A DNA stretch of 64,000 nucleotides. Source: Gemmatimonadaceae bacterium (lineage in GTDB: Bacteria; Gemmatimonadota; Gemmatimonadetes; Gemmatimonadales; Gemmatimonadaceae). The position numbers were made by a program, and so were the translations under genes. Below, one piece after another: positions 17,148 through 25,913 of the stretch. Below the pieces are notes generated by a model that was not told the DNA's origin, did not search any database, and worked only from the letters and a program-made list of their open reading frames with translations. The stretch lies in contig JACMLX010000183.1 in assembly GCA_014379355.1 (NCBI GenBank), positions 1 to 64,000 of the forward strand, written 5' to 3'. How positions within the stretch are numbered: the first letter of the stretch is position 1; each line of letters begins with the position of its first letter.

Positions 17148-19241
17148 TCAGCCGACCGGCGTCACCTCGACGAGGTTGTCGTAGAACACCGGTGCCTCAC
17201 CGAGGTCCGTCAGCCGCTGCGATGTGGTGTCGTTGGGATTGCGGTGATCGTCGGTCAGCTTCGTCCACCAGATCGATGGTGCCCAGATCACACCCGGGCG
17301 AATGCCGTCACTGATCCGTACCCGCGCCTGAAACGCGCCGCGGTCGTTCGCGATTTCCACGATCGACTCACCGGCCACCCCGCGCAGCCCCGCATCGTCG
17401 GGGTGCATCACACATTCCGGTTCCTTCGCCGCACGACGCAGCGTCGGCACATTCACGAAACTCGAGTTCAGGAATTGATGCGCCGGACTCGAGATCAGCT
17501 GCAGCGGAAAACGCGCCGCCAGCATCGGATCGCTCTCCGGTGACTCATACGGCGCGATGTACGTGGGCACGGGATCGAGCCCCAGCGCCGCCAGGCGCGG
17601 TGACACGAACTCGCACATGCCACTCGGTGTCGGAAATCCACCTTCGGCAAATGGAAGGAACGGACGCGGCACATTCAGTCGCACCCAGCCACGCTCGAGC
17701 AACGCCTCGAATGTCACGCCCGTCATGCGCGCATGCGTCGAGTCGAGCGCCGTGCGGATCAGCGTCAGGTCGTCATCGCGGAGACTGGGGTCGTCGAGCC
17801 GCATGACGGCGGCCAATCGGCGGAAGATTTCCGTGTTCGGCAGCGACTCGCCGACGGGCGCGATAGCCGGGCGATTGAGCGAGGCGTACAGATGTCCGTA
17901 TGCCGTGTGCACGTCCCAGTGCTCGAGCTGCGTGGTGGCGGGCAACACGTAGTCGGCCCAGTCGGCAGTGTCCGTCTGGAAATGTTCGAGCACCACGGTG
18001 AACAGATCCTCGCGAGCGAGGCCGCGTCGTACGGCGGTCAGATCCGGCGCGACGGCCGCCGGATTGCTGTTGTACACGATCAGCGCCTGCACCGGTGCGC
18101 CGCCGATACCCGCATCCGGCGTCGTCAGCGCGTCGCCGAGGAGACTCATGTTGATGGTGCGCGTCGTCGGCCCGAGATCCGGACGCTGAAGGCCATCCTT
18201 GTTCATCGCGAACGTGGCGCTCACCGACAGGCTGACGCCGCCACCCGCGCGCCGCCAATGTCCGGTGAGTGCGGGCAGGCAGGCGATCGTGCGCACCGCC
18301 ATGCCACCGCCGGCGTGTCGTTGCAAGCCATAATTCAGCCGGATGAACGCCGCCTTTGCGCGACCGTATGCCGCCGCCAGCGCCGTGATGCGCTCGACCG
18401 GAATTCCGGTGACATCCGCAGTTCGCTCGAGCGACCATTCGGCCGCGCGTTCGCGCAACGCATCGACACCCGTCGTGTAGCGTGCGACGTAGTCATGATC
18501 GATCCAGTCGTGCGCGAACAACTCGTGCATGATGCCCAGCGCCAGCGCCGCATCGGCACCGGGCTTGATCGCGACCCACTCGTCGCACTGCTCCGCGGTG
18601 CGGGTGCGGATCGGGTCGATGCAGATCACGCGCGTGCCTTTCTTGCGTGCATCGAGCACGAACGGCCAGAAGTGCGGATTGGACGTGAGCGTGTTGGTGC
18701 CCCAGAGCACGATCAGGTCACTGTCCGGCACACCCTCCGCATCGGCGCCGACACTCGAACCGACCGTCATCATGTAGCCGACTCGGCCCGCCTCAGCGCA
18801 AATCGTCCGATTGAGCTTGCTGGCGCCGAGGGCATGGAAGAATCGGCGATCCATGGAGCTGCCTTGCAGCTGACCCATCGTGCCGGCGTATGAATACGGA
18901 AGGATCGCTTCCGCGCCATGCGGGCCGTTCCGGATCGCGTCGAGGCGTGCGCCGATGTCCGTCAGTGCCTCATCCCACGAGCAGGCTTCGAACTGCCCGC
19001 TTCCCTTCGGACCGACCCGTCGAAGTGGCGTGGTCAACCGGTCCGGGTGGTACGTGCGCTCGAGATACCGATTGACCTTCGCACAGAGAAAGCCGCTGGT
19101 GACCGGGTGGTTGGGATCGCCCTGAATACGGATCGCACGGCCGGAGCCGTCGACGGATACCAGCGTGGCGCAGGTATCTGGACAATCATGGGGACACGCA
19201 CCCCGCACGATCGTCGTGCCAACGTCGGAGGTATTCGGCAC
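17148..19241 (-). CDS. molybdopterin-dependent oxidoreductase (DMSO-reductase family)
   Basis: A 697-residue molybdenum bis-MGD enzyme of the BisC/DMSO-reductase family. The N-terminal [4Fe-4S] motif is C16-x3-C20-x3-C24-x28-C53 (ACPHDCPDTC and GFLCAK). Motifs of the family follow: SYAGTMGQLQ, CAEAGRVGY, VLWGTNTLTSNPH, and a C-terminal molydopterin-dinucleotide-binding domain (QLISSPAHQFLNSSF). There is no twin-arginine signal, so it is probably cytoplasmic. No small electron-transfer subunit or chaperone is adjacent, so the substrate cannot be assigned. The start GTG 19241 is the only one that includes the cysteine motif with a short N-terminus. Confidence 0.86.
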   Translation of the reverse strand: MPNTSDVGTTIVRGACPHDCPDTCATLVSVDGSGRAIRIQGDPNHPVTSGFLCAKVNRYLERTYHPDRLTTPLRRVGPKGSGQFEACSWDEALTDIGARLDAIRNGPHGAEAILPYSYAGTMGQLQGSSMDRRFFHALGASKLNRTICAEAGRVGYMMTVGSSVGADAEGVPDSDLIVLWGTNTLTSNPHFWPFVLDARKKGTRVICIDPIRTRTAEQCDEWVAIKPGADAALALGIMHELFAHDWIDHDYVARYTTGVDALRERAAEWSLERTADVTGIPVERITALAAAYGRAKAAFIRLNYGLQRHAGGGMAVRTIACLPALTGHWRRAGGGVSLSVSATFAMNKDGLQRPDLGPTTRTINMSLLGDALTTPDAGIGGAPVQALIVYNSNPAAVAPDLTAVRRGLAREDLFTVVLEHFQTDTADWADYVLPATTQLEHWDVHTAYGHLYASLNRPAIAPVGESLPNTEIFRRLAAVMRLDDPSLRDDDLTLIRTALDSTHARMTGVTFEALLERGWVRLNVPRPFLPFAEGGFPTPSGMCEFVSPRLAALGLDPVPTYIAPYESPESDPMLAARFPLQLISSPAHQFLNSSFVNVPTLRRAAKEPECVMHPDDAGLRGVAGESIVEIANDRGAFQARVRISDGIRPGVIWAPSIWWTKLTDDHRNPNDTTSQRLTDLGEAPVFYDNLVEVTPVG

Positions 19242-19290
19242 AATCCGGAAGGTTTCAGGGGTAAAAGCGGTGAAATTTCAGTAAAACCAC

Positions 19291-19318
19291 TTGACAGCCC
19301 GGCTTGCTGAAATATCCT
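19291..19318 (+). promoter_or_regulatory. sigma-70-type promoter of the small lipoprotein gene
   Basis: A consensus TTGACA (19291-19296) is followed after 16 bases by TATCCT (19313-19318). Transcription would start near 19325, leaving a 5' leader of about 74 bases before ATG 19399. Confidence 0.6.
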
Positions 19319-19325
19319 TCACTCC

Positions 19326-19357
19326 GCTTCCAGCCGGCGGGCCCGCCGACCGGAAGC
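19326..19357 (+). other. stem-loop at the predicted 5' end of the lipoprotein mRNA
   Basis: GCTTCC (19326-19331) pairs with GGAAGC (19352-19357), and an inner CCGGCGGG/CCCGCCG arm pair fills the middle. The stem begins about one base after the predicted transcription start, which is typical of mRNA-stabilising 5' hairpins. It does not cover the ribosome-binding site (AGGAG at 19386-19390). Confidence 0.5.
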
Positions 19358-19398
19358 TTCAGTTTGTCACCACCTCGGATATCCCAGGAGAATTCCCA

Positions 19399-19599
19399 AT
19401 GAAGCGTATCGCCACGTTCGCCGCCATGTTCGCCCTCGCCGCGTGCGGCGCCAAGACCGAAGCCCCGAAGGTTGATTCGGCCGCAGTTGCCCCAGCCGCA
19501 GCGCCGGCTCCGGCGATGGACAGCGTGAAGGCTGACAGCGCCAAGAAGGACAGCACCGCGATGGCCGCTCCGGCCGCCGACACCGCCAAGAAGATGTAA
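19399..19599 (+). CDS. small Ala/Asp/Ser/Lys-rich lipoprotein
   Basis: A 66-residue predicted lipoprotein of unknown function. The signal peptide MKRIATFAAMFALAAC ends in a lipobox (LAAC), so the mature protein would be only about 50 residues and anchored by Cys16. The mature part is low-complexity: KVDSAAVAPAAAPAPA, then two DS-containing units (MDSVKADSAKKDS) and ADTAKKM. It has no recognisable domain and looks like a flexible tether. AGGAG lies 8 bases before the ATG. It stands alone, with its own strong promoter and an intrinsic terminator, which suggests a highly expressed monocistronic gene comparable in layout to Braun-type lipoproteins, though no sequence relation to Lpp is visible. 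Confidence 0.85.
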   Translation: MKRIATFAAMFALAACGAKTEAPKVDSAAVAPAAAPAPAMDSVKADSAKKDSTAMAAPAADTAKKM

Positions 19600-19622
19600 T
19601 TTCGCCGCTCGGCGAAATACGG

Positions 19623-19658
19623 CGGGGCTGCTCTCACGAGCAGCCCCGTTCTTCTTTT
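19623..19658 (+). terminator. Rho-independent terminator after the small lipoprotein gene
   Basis: The ten-base arm CGGGGCTGCT (19623-19632), a six-base loop and the exact complement AGCAGCCCCG (19639-19648) are followed by TTCTTCTTTT. A smaller eight-pair hairpin (19599-19618) precedes it just at the stop codon. The T-tract shows that it works in the (+) direction only. Confidence 0.9.
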
Positions 19659-19695
19659 ACGCAATCAGCGTCTCGCGCACCAATAAATCGCACGA

Positions 19696-20715
19696 TCACG
19701 CCTCATCGGCGGCGTCGAGTACGACCGCCGTTTGCTTCTCGTTCTGGATATCGAGCCACACCAGCGTCGAGCCCGTCGCCACCTCCCGCCGGAGCATCGC
19801 GATGCCGGCCGAGTTCCCGCCCTGATCGTCGGCCGTGCTGCGTGCATCGCCCACCGGAGCACCCTCCGGACCGATGAGGCTCGTTCCGATTGCAGGCACG
19901 GTCGCGCCGGGATAACTGACGCGCCGCAGCGTGCGATTCACATGGCCGCGAAAGTGCACGCGCGCCACCGTTTCCTGGCCGGTATAGCAGCCTTTCCGGT
20001 ATGAGATCGCGTGAAGCGCGTCCATGTTCGCTTCCTGCGCGAGCGTACTCTCGTCCATGTCGACACCCCATTCAGGGCGACCGGCCAGCACCCGCCGGCG
20101 ATGCCACTCCACCGCGTCACGCGCAACCGCTCCAGCGCCGATCAGCGCGTCACGCATGGCTTCGACCGACGACCGCTCCAGGTGCAGATCGAATGTGGTG
20201 GCTGCGCCCAGGTCCGGGACGCGGGCCAGGCGCACCGGCATGTTGGCGACGACGATTGCGCGATGCGTGAAATCGGGCCCTCCAGCGACTGCATCCGTCT
20301 CCGTCGCATCAGCACCGAGTGACTGAAGCAACGCAATCGCGCCAGGACCATCGAGAGACAGGCACGACGTGCTCGCCGACACGTCGAGATACTTCGCGAG
20401 TCGAGGATTCACGTACTTGCGGATCATGGCGGCGAAACCGACGCCGCCGGCGGCGTTCGCGTCGACGAGCAACGTCGTCACGACACCATCCTCGCTCGGC
20501 ATCGCGAGCACGCGCACGTCCGCGATCACGCGACCTTTCGCCGTCAGCGCGCAGGCATACAGGCCGTCGCTGCCCCGCAGTGCGAGCACATCGTTCGTGA
20601 CGAGTCCGGTCAGCGATTCTGCGGCTTTGGTACCCGTGAATTGCATTCGCAGCCGATCGCTGCGATCGAAGCACGACACGGCGTGATCAGGATCCTGCGG
20701 TACTGCGATGGTCAT
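19696..20715 (-). CDS. ygfZ: YgfZ/GcvT-like folate-binding protein
   Basis: A 339-residue member of the YgfZ/CAF17 family, related to the glycine-cleavage T protein, which helps assemble or repair Fe-S clusters in some enzymes using tetrahydrofolate. The diagnostic motif KGCYTGQE is present, followed by a C-terminal beta-barrel domain. The window encodes several Fe-S enzymes (MutY, the molybdopterin oxidoreductase, GlcF) that could be clients. The gene converges on the small lipoprotein gene. Fifteen bases separate its start at 20715 from the end of the upstream HAD-like gene. Confidence 0.87.
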   Translation of the reverse strand: MTIAVPQDPDHAVSCFDRSDRLRMQFTGTKAAESLTGLVTNDVLALRGSDGLYACALTAKGRVIADVRVLAMPSEDGVVTTLLVDANAAGGVGFAAMIRKYVNPRLAKYLDVSASTSCLSLDGPGAIALLQSLGADATETDAVAGGPDFTHRAIVVANMPVRLARVPDLGAATTFDLHLERSSVEAMRDALIGAGAVARDAVEWHRRRVLAGRPEWGVDMDESTLAQEANMDALHAISYRKGCYTGQETVARVHFRGHVNRTLRRVSYPGATVPAIGTSLIGPEGAPVGDARSTADDQGGNSAGIAMLRREVATGSTLVWLDIQNEKQTAVVLDAADEA

Positions 20716-20730
20716 GGTGGCTCGTGGAAA

Positions 20731-21357
20731 TCAGGATATGGAGAGCGGGAACGATGCGTCGAGTTGTGCGAGCGACACAAGCGCTGCGTCGTTCGCGGCC
20801 GGCGCCTCATCGATCGCGATGGTCGAGAAACCCGCGCGTCGCGCTGCGGACAGCAATGGCCGCCGTGCTACGGCGATCCAGCGGTCGGTGAACAGTGCGG
20901 CCCGAGCCTCAGCCCAGACGTCATGTTGCGCGGGCTCCGGCAGGTCACCGAGGGACCTGATGGTGCGGATGCACGCCTCGAGCCCTGACTCCTCGAGCAT
21001 GCGCTGCGCGTCAACCGTCCCGGCGCGCGTGACGACTGCGATCGGGAACTCCGCCGACAATTCCACCACGCGATCGCGCGCGATTGCATCGAAGCTCGGG
21101 GTTCCGCGATCGAGTATCGCGCGCATCGCGGTCGCGGTCCGGGTCAGCACGAGGTCGCGGGCGACCATGTCCATCGGTGCCGACGCACCCAACGCGTCGA
21201 GTGCCATGGCGGCCGTCGCACCACTATGCGCGCGACGCACGTCAGCATGCGTGACCCGTACACCCTCGAGCGTCAGCGCCAGCTGGAGCGCGTCGGTGCG
21301 CATCGTGAGTGTGTCGAACACGAGTTCCTCGATCTCGACCACCAGACCGACGGTCAT
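20731..21357 (-). CDS. HAD-like protein lacking the catalytic aspartates
   Basis: A 208-residue protein with the layout of a phosphoglycolate-phosphatase-like HAD hydrolase. In motif I, the expected DLDGTLVDT is EIEELVFDT (residues 8-16): both catalytic Asp residues are Glu and the Thr is Leu. A motif-II-like segment IAVVTRAGT and a C-terminal motif-III/IV-like segment (AARRAGFSTIAIDEAP) remain. It starts in an ATGA overlap with the stop of glcF, so it belongs to the glycolate oxidase operon. Active phosphoglycolate phosphatase would make glycolate; this copy is probably inactive as a phosphatase, or has changed function. An open frame extends 150 codons upstream but is antisense-like noise inside glcF. 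Confidence 0.7.
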   Translation of the reverse strand: MTVGLVVEIEELVFDTLTMRTDALQLALTLEGVRVTHADVRRAHSGATAAMALDALGASAPMDMVARDLVLTRTATAMRAILDRGTPSFDAIARDRVVELSAEFPIAVVTRAGTVDAQRMLEESGLEACIRTIRSLGDLPEPAQHDVWAEARAALFTDRWIAVARRPLLSAARRAGFSTIAIDEAPAANDAALVSLAQLDASFPLSIS

Positions 21358-22664
21358 GCAGACGCTGCGTTCGATGCATAGGCCGCGTCGAGCAGGTCGA
21401 TCGGATGCACGACGCGAGCGCTGCCACCGGAACGCAGCAAGCCCGCGCCGATCTGCATCAGGCACCCGGGATTCCCCGTGACGACCAGGGTCGCACCGGT
21501 CTGTGCGATGTTGCGGAGTTTCGGCGCCAGCACGGCATCGGACACTGCCGGTTCGATCAGGTTGTAGATGCCTGCCGAGCCGCAGCACTGGTCGCTGTCC
21601 TCCAGCGGCACATGGGTGAGGTTGTTGATCGCGCGCAGCACGGCGAGCGGCGGCGATGTGAGTCGCTGCGCATGCTGCAGATGGCATGGCGCATCGTACG
21701 TGATGCGCACCGGTTCGCGCAGTGACGCTGCTTTCGGGCCGGCGGCGGCAAGCAGCTCCGTGGCGTCGCGTGCACGTGCCGCGACCGCGAGTGCACGCAT
21801 GTGCCACGCCGGATCATCGAACAGCAGGTGTGCGTACTCCTTCAGCATCGCGCCGCAGCCAGCGGCGTTGACGGCGATCAGCGCGTCCGGCGTGCGTTCG
21901 AACGCCGCGATGTTGCCGCGCGCGAGTTCTCGCGCCGTGTCGAGGTCACCCGCGTGGGCGTGCAGCGCACCACAGCAGCCCTGCAGCGCGGTCTCGACGA
22001 TGTCGTAGCCGTTCACTCGCAGTGTGCGGACGGTGGCTGCATTGGTCGCCGTCTGCAGTCCCTCCATTACGCACCCGCGCAGGAGGGTGACGCGGCCACG
22101 TGTGACTGCCGTCGCGGTCGAATAGTTGCGAGTGTCGAGCACCTTCCGCGTGCTGGCGAGCATCGCCATGCCAGCGCCGAAACGGCCGGGCATGCGGGCG
22201 AGCATCATCGGCAGGCCGAGTGCCCGCACCACGCGGCCGACGAAGAGTGCGGCTCGCAGCAGGGCTCGCGATGCAAAGACGTCGAGGATCACGCGCGCGA
22301 TCCACGGCGTTTCGCGCGTGCGTCGCATCGTCGCACGCGTGGCTTCGAGCAACTGGCCGTACGGGACGCCACTCGGGCACGCCGTTTCGCAGCCGCGGCA
22401 GCCCAGACAGCGATCCATGTGCTGCTGTACCACCGGATCGCTGATCGAGACGTCGCCATCGAGCAGCCCGCGCATCAACACCAGGCGGCCACGCGGACTG
22501 TCATTCTCGTCTTCCAGCGCGAGATACGTCGGACACGCCGGCAGGCAGAAGCCGCAATGCACACACGCGTCGAGTCCCGCTGATGCCATCGCGAGCGGTG
22601 TGCCAGGCAGTGCACACGGTGTGCTGCGACTCGTCGGTTCGGCAAGCGGCAGCGCGTCACGCAT
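21354..22664 (-). CDS. glcF: glycolate oxidase iron-sulfur subunit
   Basis: The electron-transfer subunit of the membrane-associated glycolate dehydrogenase GlcDEF, 436 residues. Two [4Fe-4S] ferredoxin motifs are visible: CVHCGFCLPACP (C34, C37, C40, C44) and CLGCRGCETACPSG. Two CCG-type domains follow, with GCCGALHAHAG and QCCGSAGIYN as the cysteine-rich signatures. ATG 22664 is chosen because it overlaps the glcE stop by 8 bp and leaves a short N-terminus; the longer frame upstream is antisense-like noise. It feeds electrons from GlcD/GlcE flavin into the quinone pool. Confidence 0.9.
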   Translation of the reverse strand: MRDALPLAEPTSRSTPCALPGTPLAMASAGLDACVHCGFCLPACPTYLALEDENDSPRGRLVLMRGLLDGDVSISDPVVQQHMDRCLGCRGCETACPSGVPYGQLLEATRATMRRTRETPWIARVILDVFASRALLRAALFVGRVVRALGLPMMLARMPGRFGAGMAMLASTRKVLDTRNYSTATAVTRGRVTLLRGCVMEGLQTATNAATVRTLRVNGYDIVETALQGCCGALHAHAGDLDTARELARGNIAAFERTPDALIAVNAAGCGAMLKEYAHLLFDDPAWHMRALAVAARARDATELLAAAGPKAASLREPVRITYDAPCHLQHAQRLTSPPLAVLRAINNLTHVPLEDSDQCCGSAGIYNLIEPAVSDAVLAPKLRNIAQTGATLVVTGNPGCLMQIGAGLLRSGGSARVVHPIDLLDAAYASNAASA

Positions 22665-23847
22665 CTGCTGTCCGCCGATTGCACAGCTGCTGCGGATCGA
22701 ACGCCGCACGAATCCGACCCGAGAGTCCGATCGTGAACGGATCCGGCTCCGCTGCCCACCATCCCGCCGGCAGTCGCTCGACGATGCGTTGTTCGTCGGC
22801 CAGTCGACGTTGCAGCAGATCGCGCGCGGCACCGGCATCACCGGACACGATCACACGCACGATGCCGCGCGCAATGCTGGCATGGATGGATGCTGTCGGC
22901 GTGCTGGTCAACGATGCGCGGATGCGCGCGATCCGTGCAGGAAGCGAACTGACGGACCCGCTCAGGCGCACCACCGCGCTCGCATCCCGATCGAGCGCGG
23001 CAAGCAGTCCCCACGTGGCAGGATCGCACGGACGACAGCTGGTGATCGCATCGAGCACGGCGCGCTGACCGCGCACGAATGCATCCGTTCCTCCGATGCG
23101 CAACAGTATCACGTCTGCGCCGTCACTGACATCGAGCGCGCGGGCGGTGACGCCATCCACCCACTCGCACGCCAGCAGCGACAGTGTGTTGCGACGCAGT
23201 GCCTCGATCAGTGTCGCGAGTGGAGCAGCGTCGGAAACTTCCATGGCGATCGTGGCGTCGTGCACGGGCAACGCGCGAAGGCGCAGCGTCGCGGACGTGA
23301 TGGCGCCCAGCGTGCCCCAGCTGCCGGTGAACAGCCGCACGAGATCGAATCCTGCGACGTTCTTCACGACACGTCCTCCCGGCTTCACGACATCGCCGTA
23401 GCCGGTGACCGCATCGAGGCCGAGCACGAGATCACGTGGTGTGCCGAAGGCGTGCGCGAGTGGGCCGGCGGATGCAGTCGAGAGCGTGGCCCCGATCGTG
23501 CCCGTGCGTGCGCCGGCCGGATCGAGGCCGAGCCACTGCCCGTGCGCGGCGGTCACATGCGCCAACTCGGCCAGCGTCGTGCCGGCCCACGTCGTGATGG
23601 TGAGATCGCCGGGGACATAGGCAATGATGCCGGTCAGGCCGGCGAGTGACAGCGTGCGCGTCGCATCGACCGGCGGGCCGCCATCGCGCCACGTCTCCGC
23701 ACCGACGATACGCACGGGCTCGTTCTGCGCGATGGCGTCAGCCATCGTGCTGCGCACCCCGTCGACCGTGGTCGGCGAGGTGCGGTGTGAACCGCCGATT
23801 GCCGTCACGATGCGCGGCCGACGGGTGTCTGATGCCATTCTCGACAT
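22657..23847 (-). CDS. glcE: glycolate oxidase FAD-binding subunit
   Basis: This 396-residue FAD-binding oxidoreductase is the second flavin subunit of GlcDEF. It has the PCMH-type FAD fold: a short nucleotide-binding segment LGLDPAGARTGTIGATLSTASAGPLAH and the GDVVKPGGRVVKNVAGFD motif typical of GlcE. It sits between glcD and glcF in the expected order, overlapping glcD by 43 bp at its start and glcF by 8 bp at its end. ATG 23838 is a possible alternative start. Confidence 0.9.
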   Translation of the reverse strand: MSRMASDTRRPRIVTAIGGSHRTSPTTVDGVRSTMADAIAQNEPVRIVGAETWRDGGPPVDATRTLSLAGLTGIIAYVPGDLTITTWAGTTLAELAHVTAAHGQWLGLDPAGARTGTIGATLSTASAGPLAHAFGTPRDLVLGLDAVTGYGDVVKPGGRVVKNVAGFDLVRLFTGSWGTLGAITSATLRLRALPVHDATIAMEVSDAAPLATLIEALRRNTLSLLACEWVDGVTARALDVSDGADVILLRIGGTDAFVRGQRAVLDAITSCRPCDPATWGLLAALDRDASAVVRLSGSVSSLPARIARIRASLTSTPTASIHASIARGIVRVIVSGDAGAARDLLQRRLADEQRIVERLPAGWWAAEPDPFTIGLSGRIRAAFDPQQLCNRRTADA

Positions 23848-25229
23848 GAATGCACCGGCACGACCTTGCCACGATTGGCGCGATGCTCGGGATCGAAGAC
23901 GTCACGCAGTCGGCACATGGCGGCCAGCGTATCGCCATCGAACAGCGCCGGCATGTAGTCGATCTTGTCGAGACCGACGCCATGTTCACCGGTGATCGTC
24001 CCGCCTTCGCGTATGCATGCGTGCATGATCTCCGTCATGCAGAGATGCACGCGATGCGCCTCGTCTGCGTCTGTCCCGTCGTAGCTCACACTCGGGTGCA
24101 GGTTGCCGTCACCGGCGTGAAAGATGTTCCAGACGGCTACGCCATGCCGTGCACCGATCGCCGCGATCTGCTCGAGCACCGCCGGCAGTCGCGTGCGTGG
24201 CACGACGGCGTCCTGCAGGACGAGGTGTGACGCGGCGCGACCCATCGCGCCGAACGCCTTCTTCCGACCCTGCCAGAGCAGCATGCGCTCGGTCGCATCG
24301 GCGGCAATGCGCACCTGTCGCGCGCCGTGCTCGTGGCAGATCGCAGCCACCGCGCTCACATCTTCCGCCAGCCCATCAGCCACACCATCGAGATCGACCA
24401 GCAGCACCGCGTCGCAGTCGGCGGGATACCCCGCCGCATAGATCGATGACTCCACGATTCGCACCGCTGCGCCGTCCATCATTTCCAGCGCGGCCGGAAG
24501 AATGCCGCTGGCGATGACGGCACTCGTGGCGCGCGCCGCATCCTGCAGCGACATGAAGTCGGCCAGCAACGTGCGAACGCGTGGCGCATTCGGCAGCAGT
24601 CGGACAGTGCAATCCAGCGCGATGCCGAAACACCCCTCGGAGCCCACGAACGCCCCGAGCGTGTCGTATCCCGCCGACTCTCCAGCGCGGGAGCCGAGTG
24701 TGACGATCTCGCCGTCGGGCAGAATCACCGTGCACTCGACCGTGTGATTGAGCGTCACGCCATACTTGAGGCAGTGCGGACCGCCGGCGTTTTCCGCCAC
24801 ATTGCCACCGATGGTGCATGCCGACTGGCTCGACGGGTCGGGCGCGTAGTGCAGCCCGTGCATACCCACGGCTTTCTGCAGCGACGAGTTCACCACTCCC
24901 GGTTCCACCGTGGCGATCCGGTTCACCGGATCGATCGCGAGAATCTGCGTCAGGCGATTGAGCCCGATGAGCACTGAGCCATCGGCCAGCGCGCCGCCAC
25001 TCAATCCGGTCCCGGCACCCCGTGGCACGAACGCCATACCGTCGCGGGCCAGGAGGCGCACCACGGCGACCAGCTCCTCGCGCGTACCCGGGAAGACGGC
25101 CAGCGACGGCGTCTGATGATATCCGGGCAAGCCATCGCTCGTGTACGAGATCAACGCGCTCGGACGCTCGAGAACGCGCCGATCGCCGACGATCGCTGCC
25201 AGTGCCGGTCCCAGCATCCGAGTCGACAC
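23805..25229 (-). CDS. glcD: glycolate oxidase subunit GlcD, FAD-linked
   Basis: This catalytic flavoprotein oxidises glycolate to glyoxylate; it is 474 residues, close to the usual length. The PCMH FAD-binding motif PRGAGTGLSGGAL is at about residue 69, followed by IGGNVAENAGGPHCLKYG and the C-terminal flavin-proximal signature HAGDGNLHP and GTITGEHGVGLDK. The gene begins one base before the stop of the Lon-N-domain gene upstream and overlaps glcE. Together the three subunits allow growth on, or detoxification of, glycolate. D-lactate dehydrogenase activity is a known alternative in this family. Confidence 0.92.
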   Translation of the reverse strand: MSTRMLGPALAAIVGDRRVLERPSALISYTSDGLPGYHQTPSLAVFPGTREELVAVVRLLARDGMAFVPRGAGTGLSGGALADGSVLIGLNRLTQILAIDPVNRIATVEPGVVNSSLQKAVGMHGLHYAPDPSSQSACTIGGNVAENAGGPHCLKYGVTLNHTVECTVILPDGEIVTLGSRAGESAGYDTLGAFVGSEGCFGIALDCTVRLLPNAPRVRTLLADFMSLQDAARATSAVIASGILPAALEMMDGAAVRIVESSIYAAGYPADCDAVLLVDLDGVADGLAEDVSAVAAICHEHGARQVRIAADATERMLLWQGRKKAFGAMGRAASHLVLQDAVVPRTRLPAVLEQIAAIGARHGVAVWNIFHAGDGNLHPSVSYDGTDADEAHRVHLCMTEIMHACIREGGTITGEHGVGLDKIDYMPALFDGDTLAAMCRLRDVFDPEHRANRGKVVPVHSCREWHQTPVGRAS

Positions 25230-25904
25230 TCAGGCGGCGGGCGGCGGCGGGCCGTGATGATGGCCGTTCGTCTTCGCGCGCGCGTGCAGCTCGGCCGAGC
25301 CTTCCACCGCGTCCAGGCCGGTACGCAGTGCGGCGTCCAGGCGATGCAATCGCGCCAGCGGGCTGCGCTCGGCGAGCAGCGTGTAGAGCGTCTCGGGCTT
25401 GAGGTGCAGCAGGTGCGCCACCTGATACGAGAGGGCCGCGTCATCGATGTCGAACTCGGTCGACTCGCTGGCGACATCGTGGATCGTCATCGACGCGCGG
25501 ATGGCACGCGTCGCGAGATCGCGCAGTGCCGCGCCAGCGCGCGCCAGCTCCGTCGCATCATCAGCAGTGTCGTCATACGGCGCGATGTGGCCGATGCGAT
25601 ACGGCGTGCCGGCGTCCACATACGTCTCGAAACGAAAGCGGTCGACCCCGGCAATCATGATGTTCGCTCGGCCATCTGGCAGCATGTCCACGGCTGTCAC
25701 GAGGGCCGTACACCCGATGCGGCCTGATGGCAGCTCGGCTTCCGACGCGCCGGGCGGGAGCGTGATGAGTCCGAAGATCCGATTGCCCGCCGACACGTCG
25801 CGCAGCATCGCGCGGTAGCGAGGTTCGAAGATGTGCAGCGGGACGTCCGCGCCCGGCAGCAGGACGAGGCCGAGCGGGAAGAGCGGAATCGGTGTCGTGA
25901 TCAC
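25230..25904 (-). CDS. Lon N-terminal-domain protein (substrate-binding domain only)
   Basis: A 224-residue stand-alone version of the substrate-recognition domain of Lon protease. The family opening IPLFPLGLVLLPGADVPLHIFEPRYRAM is clear. The ATPase and protease domains of Lon are absent, as usual for this family (COG2802 type); its biochemical role is not established. It starts at GTG 25904 and ends immediately before glcD with no spacer, so it is the first gene of the glycolate operon by layout. Confidence 0.87.
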   Translation of the reverse strand: MITTPIPLFPLGLVLLPGADVPLHIFEPRYRAMLRDVSAGNRIFGLITLPPGASEAELPSGRIGCTALVTAVDMLPDGRANIMIAGVDRFRFETYVDAGTPYRIGHIAPYDDTADDATELARAGAALRDLATRAIRASMTIHDVASESTEFDIDDAALSYQVAHLLHLKPETLYTLLAERSPLARLHRLDAALRTGLDAVEGSAELHARAKTNGHHHGPPPPAA

Positions 25905-25913
25905 CCGCCAAAA

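Noticed and set aside
16953-17543. A 196-codon (+) frame from the repeat into the molybdoenzyme gene
   Set aside because: It begins in repeat sequence, contains the translated heptamer array, and is antisense to the oxidoreductase.
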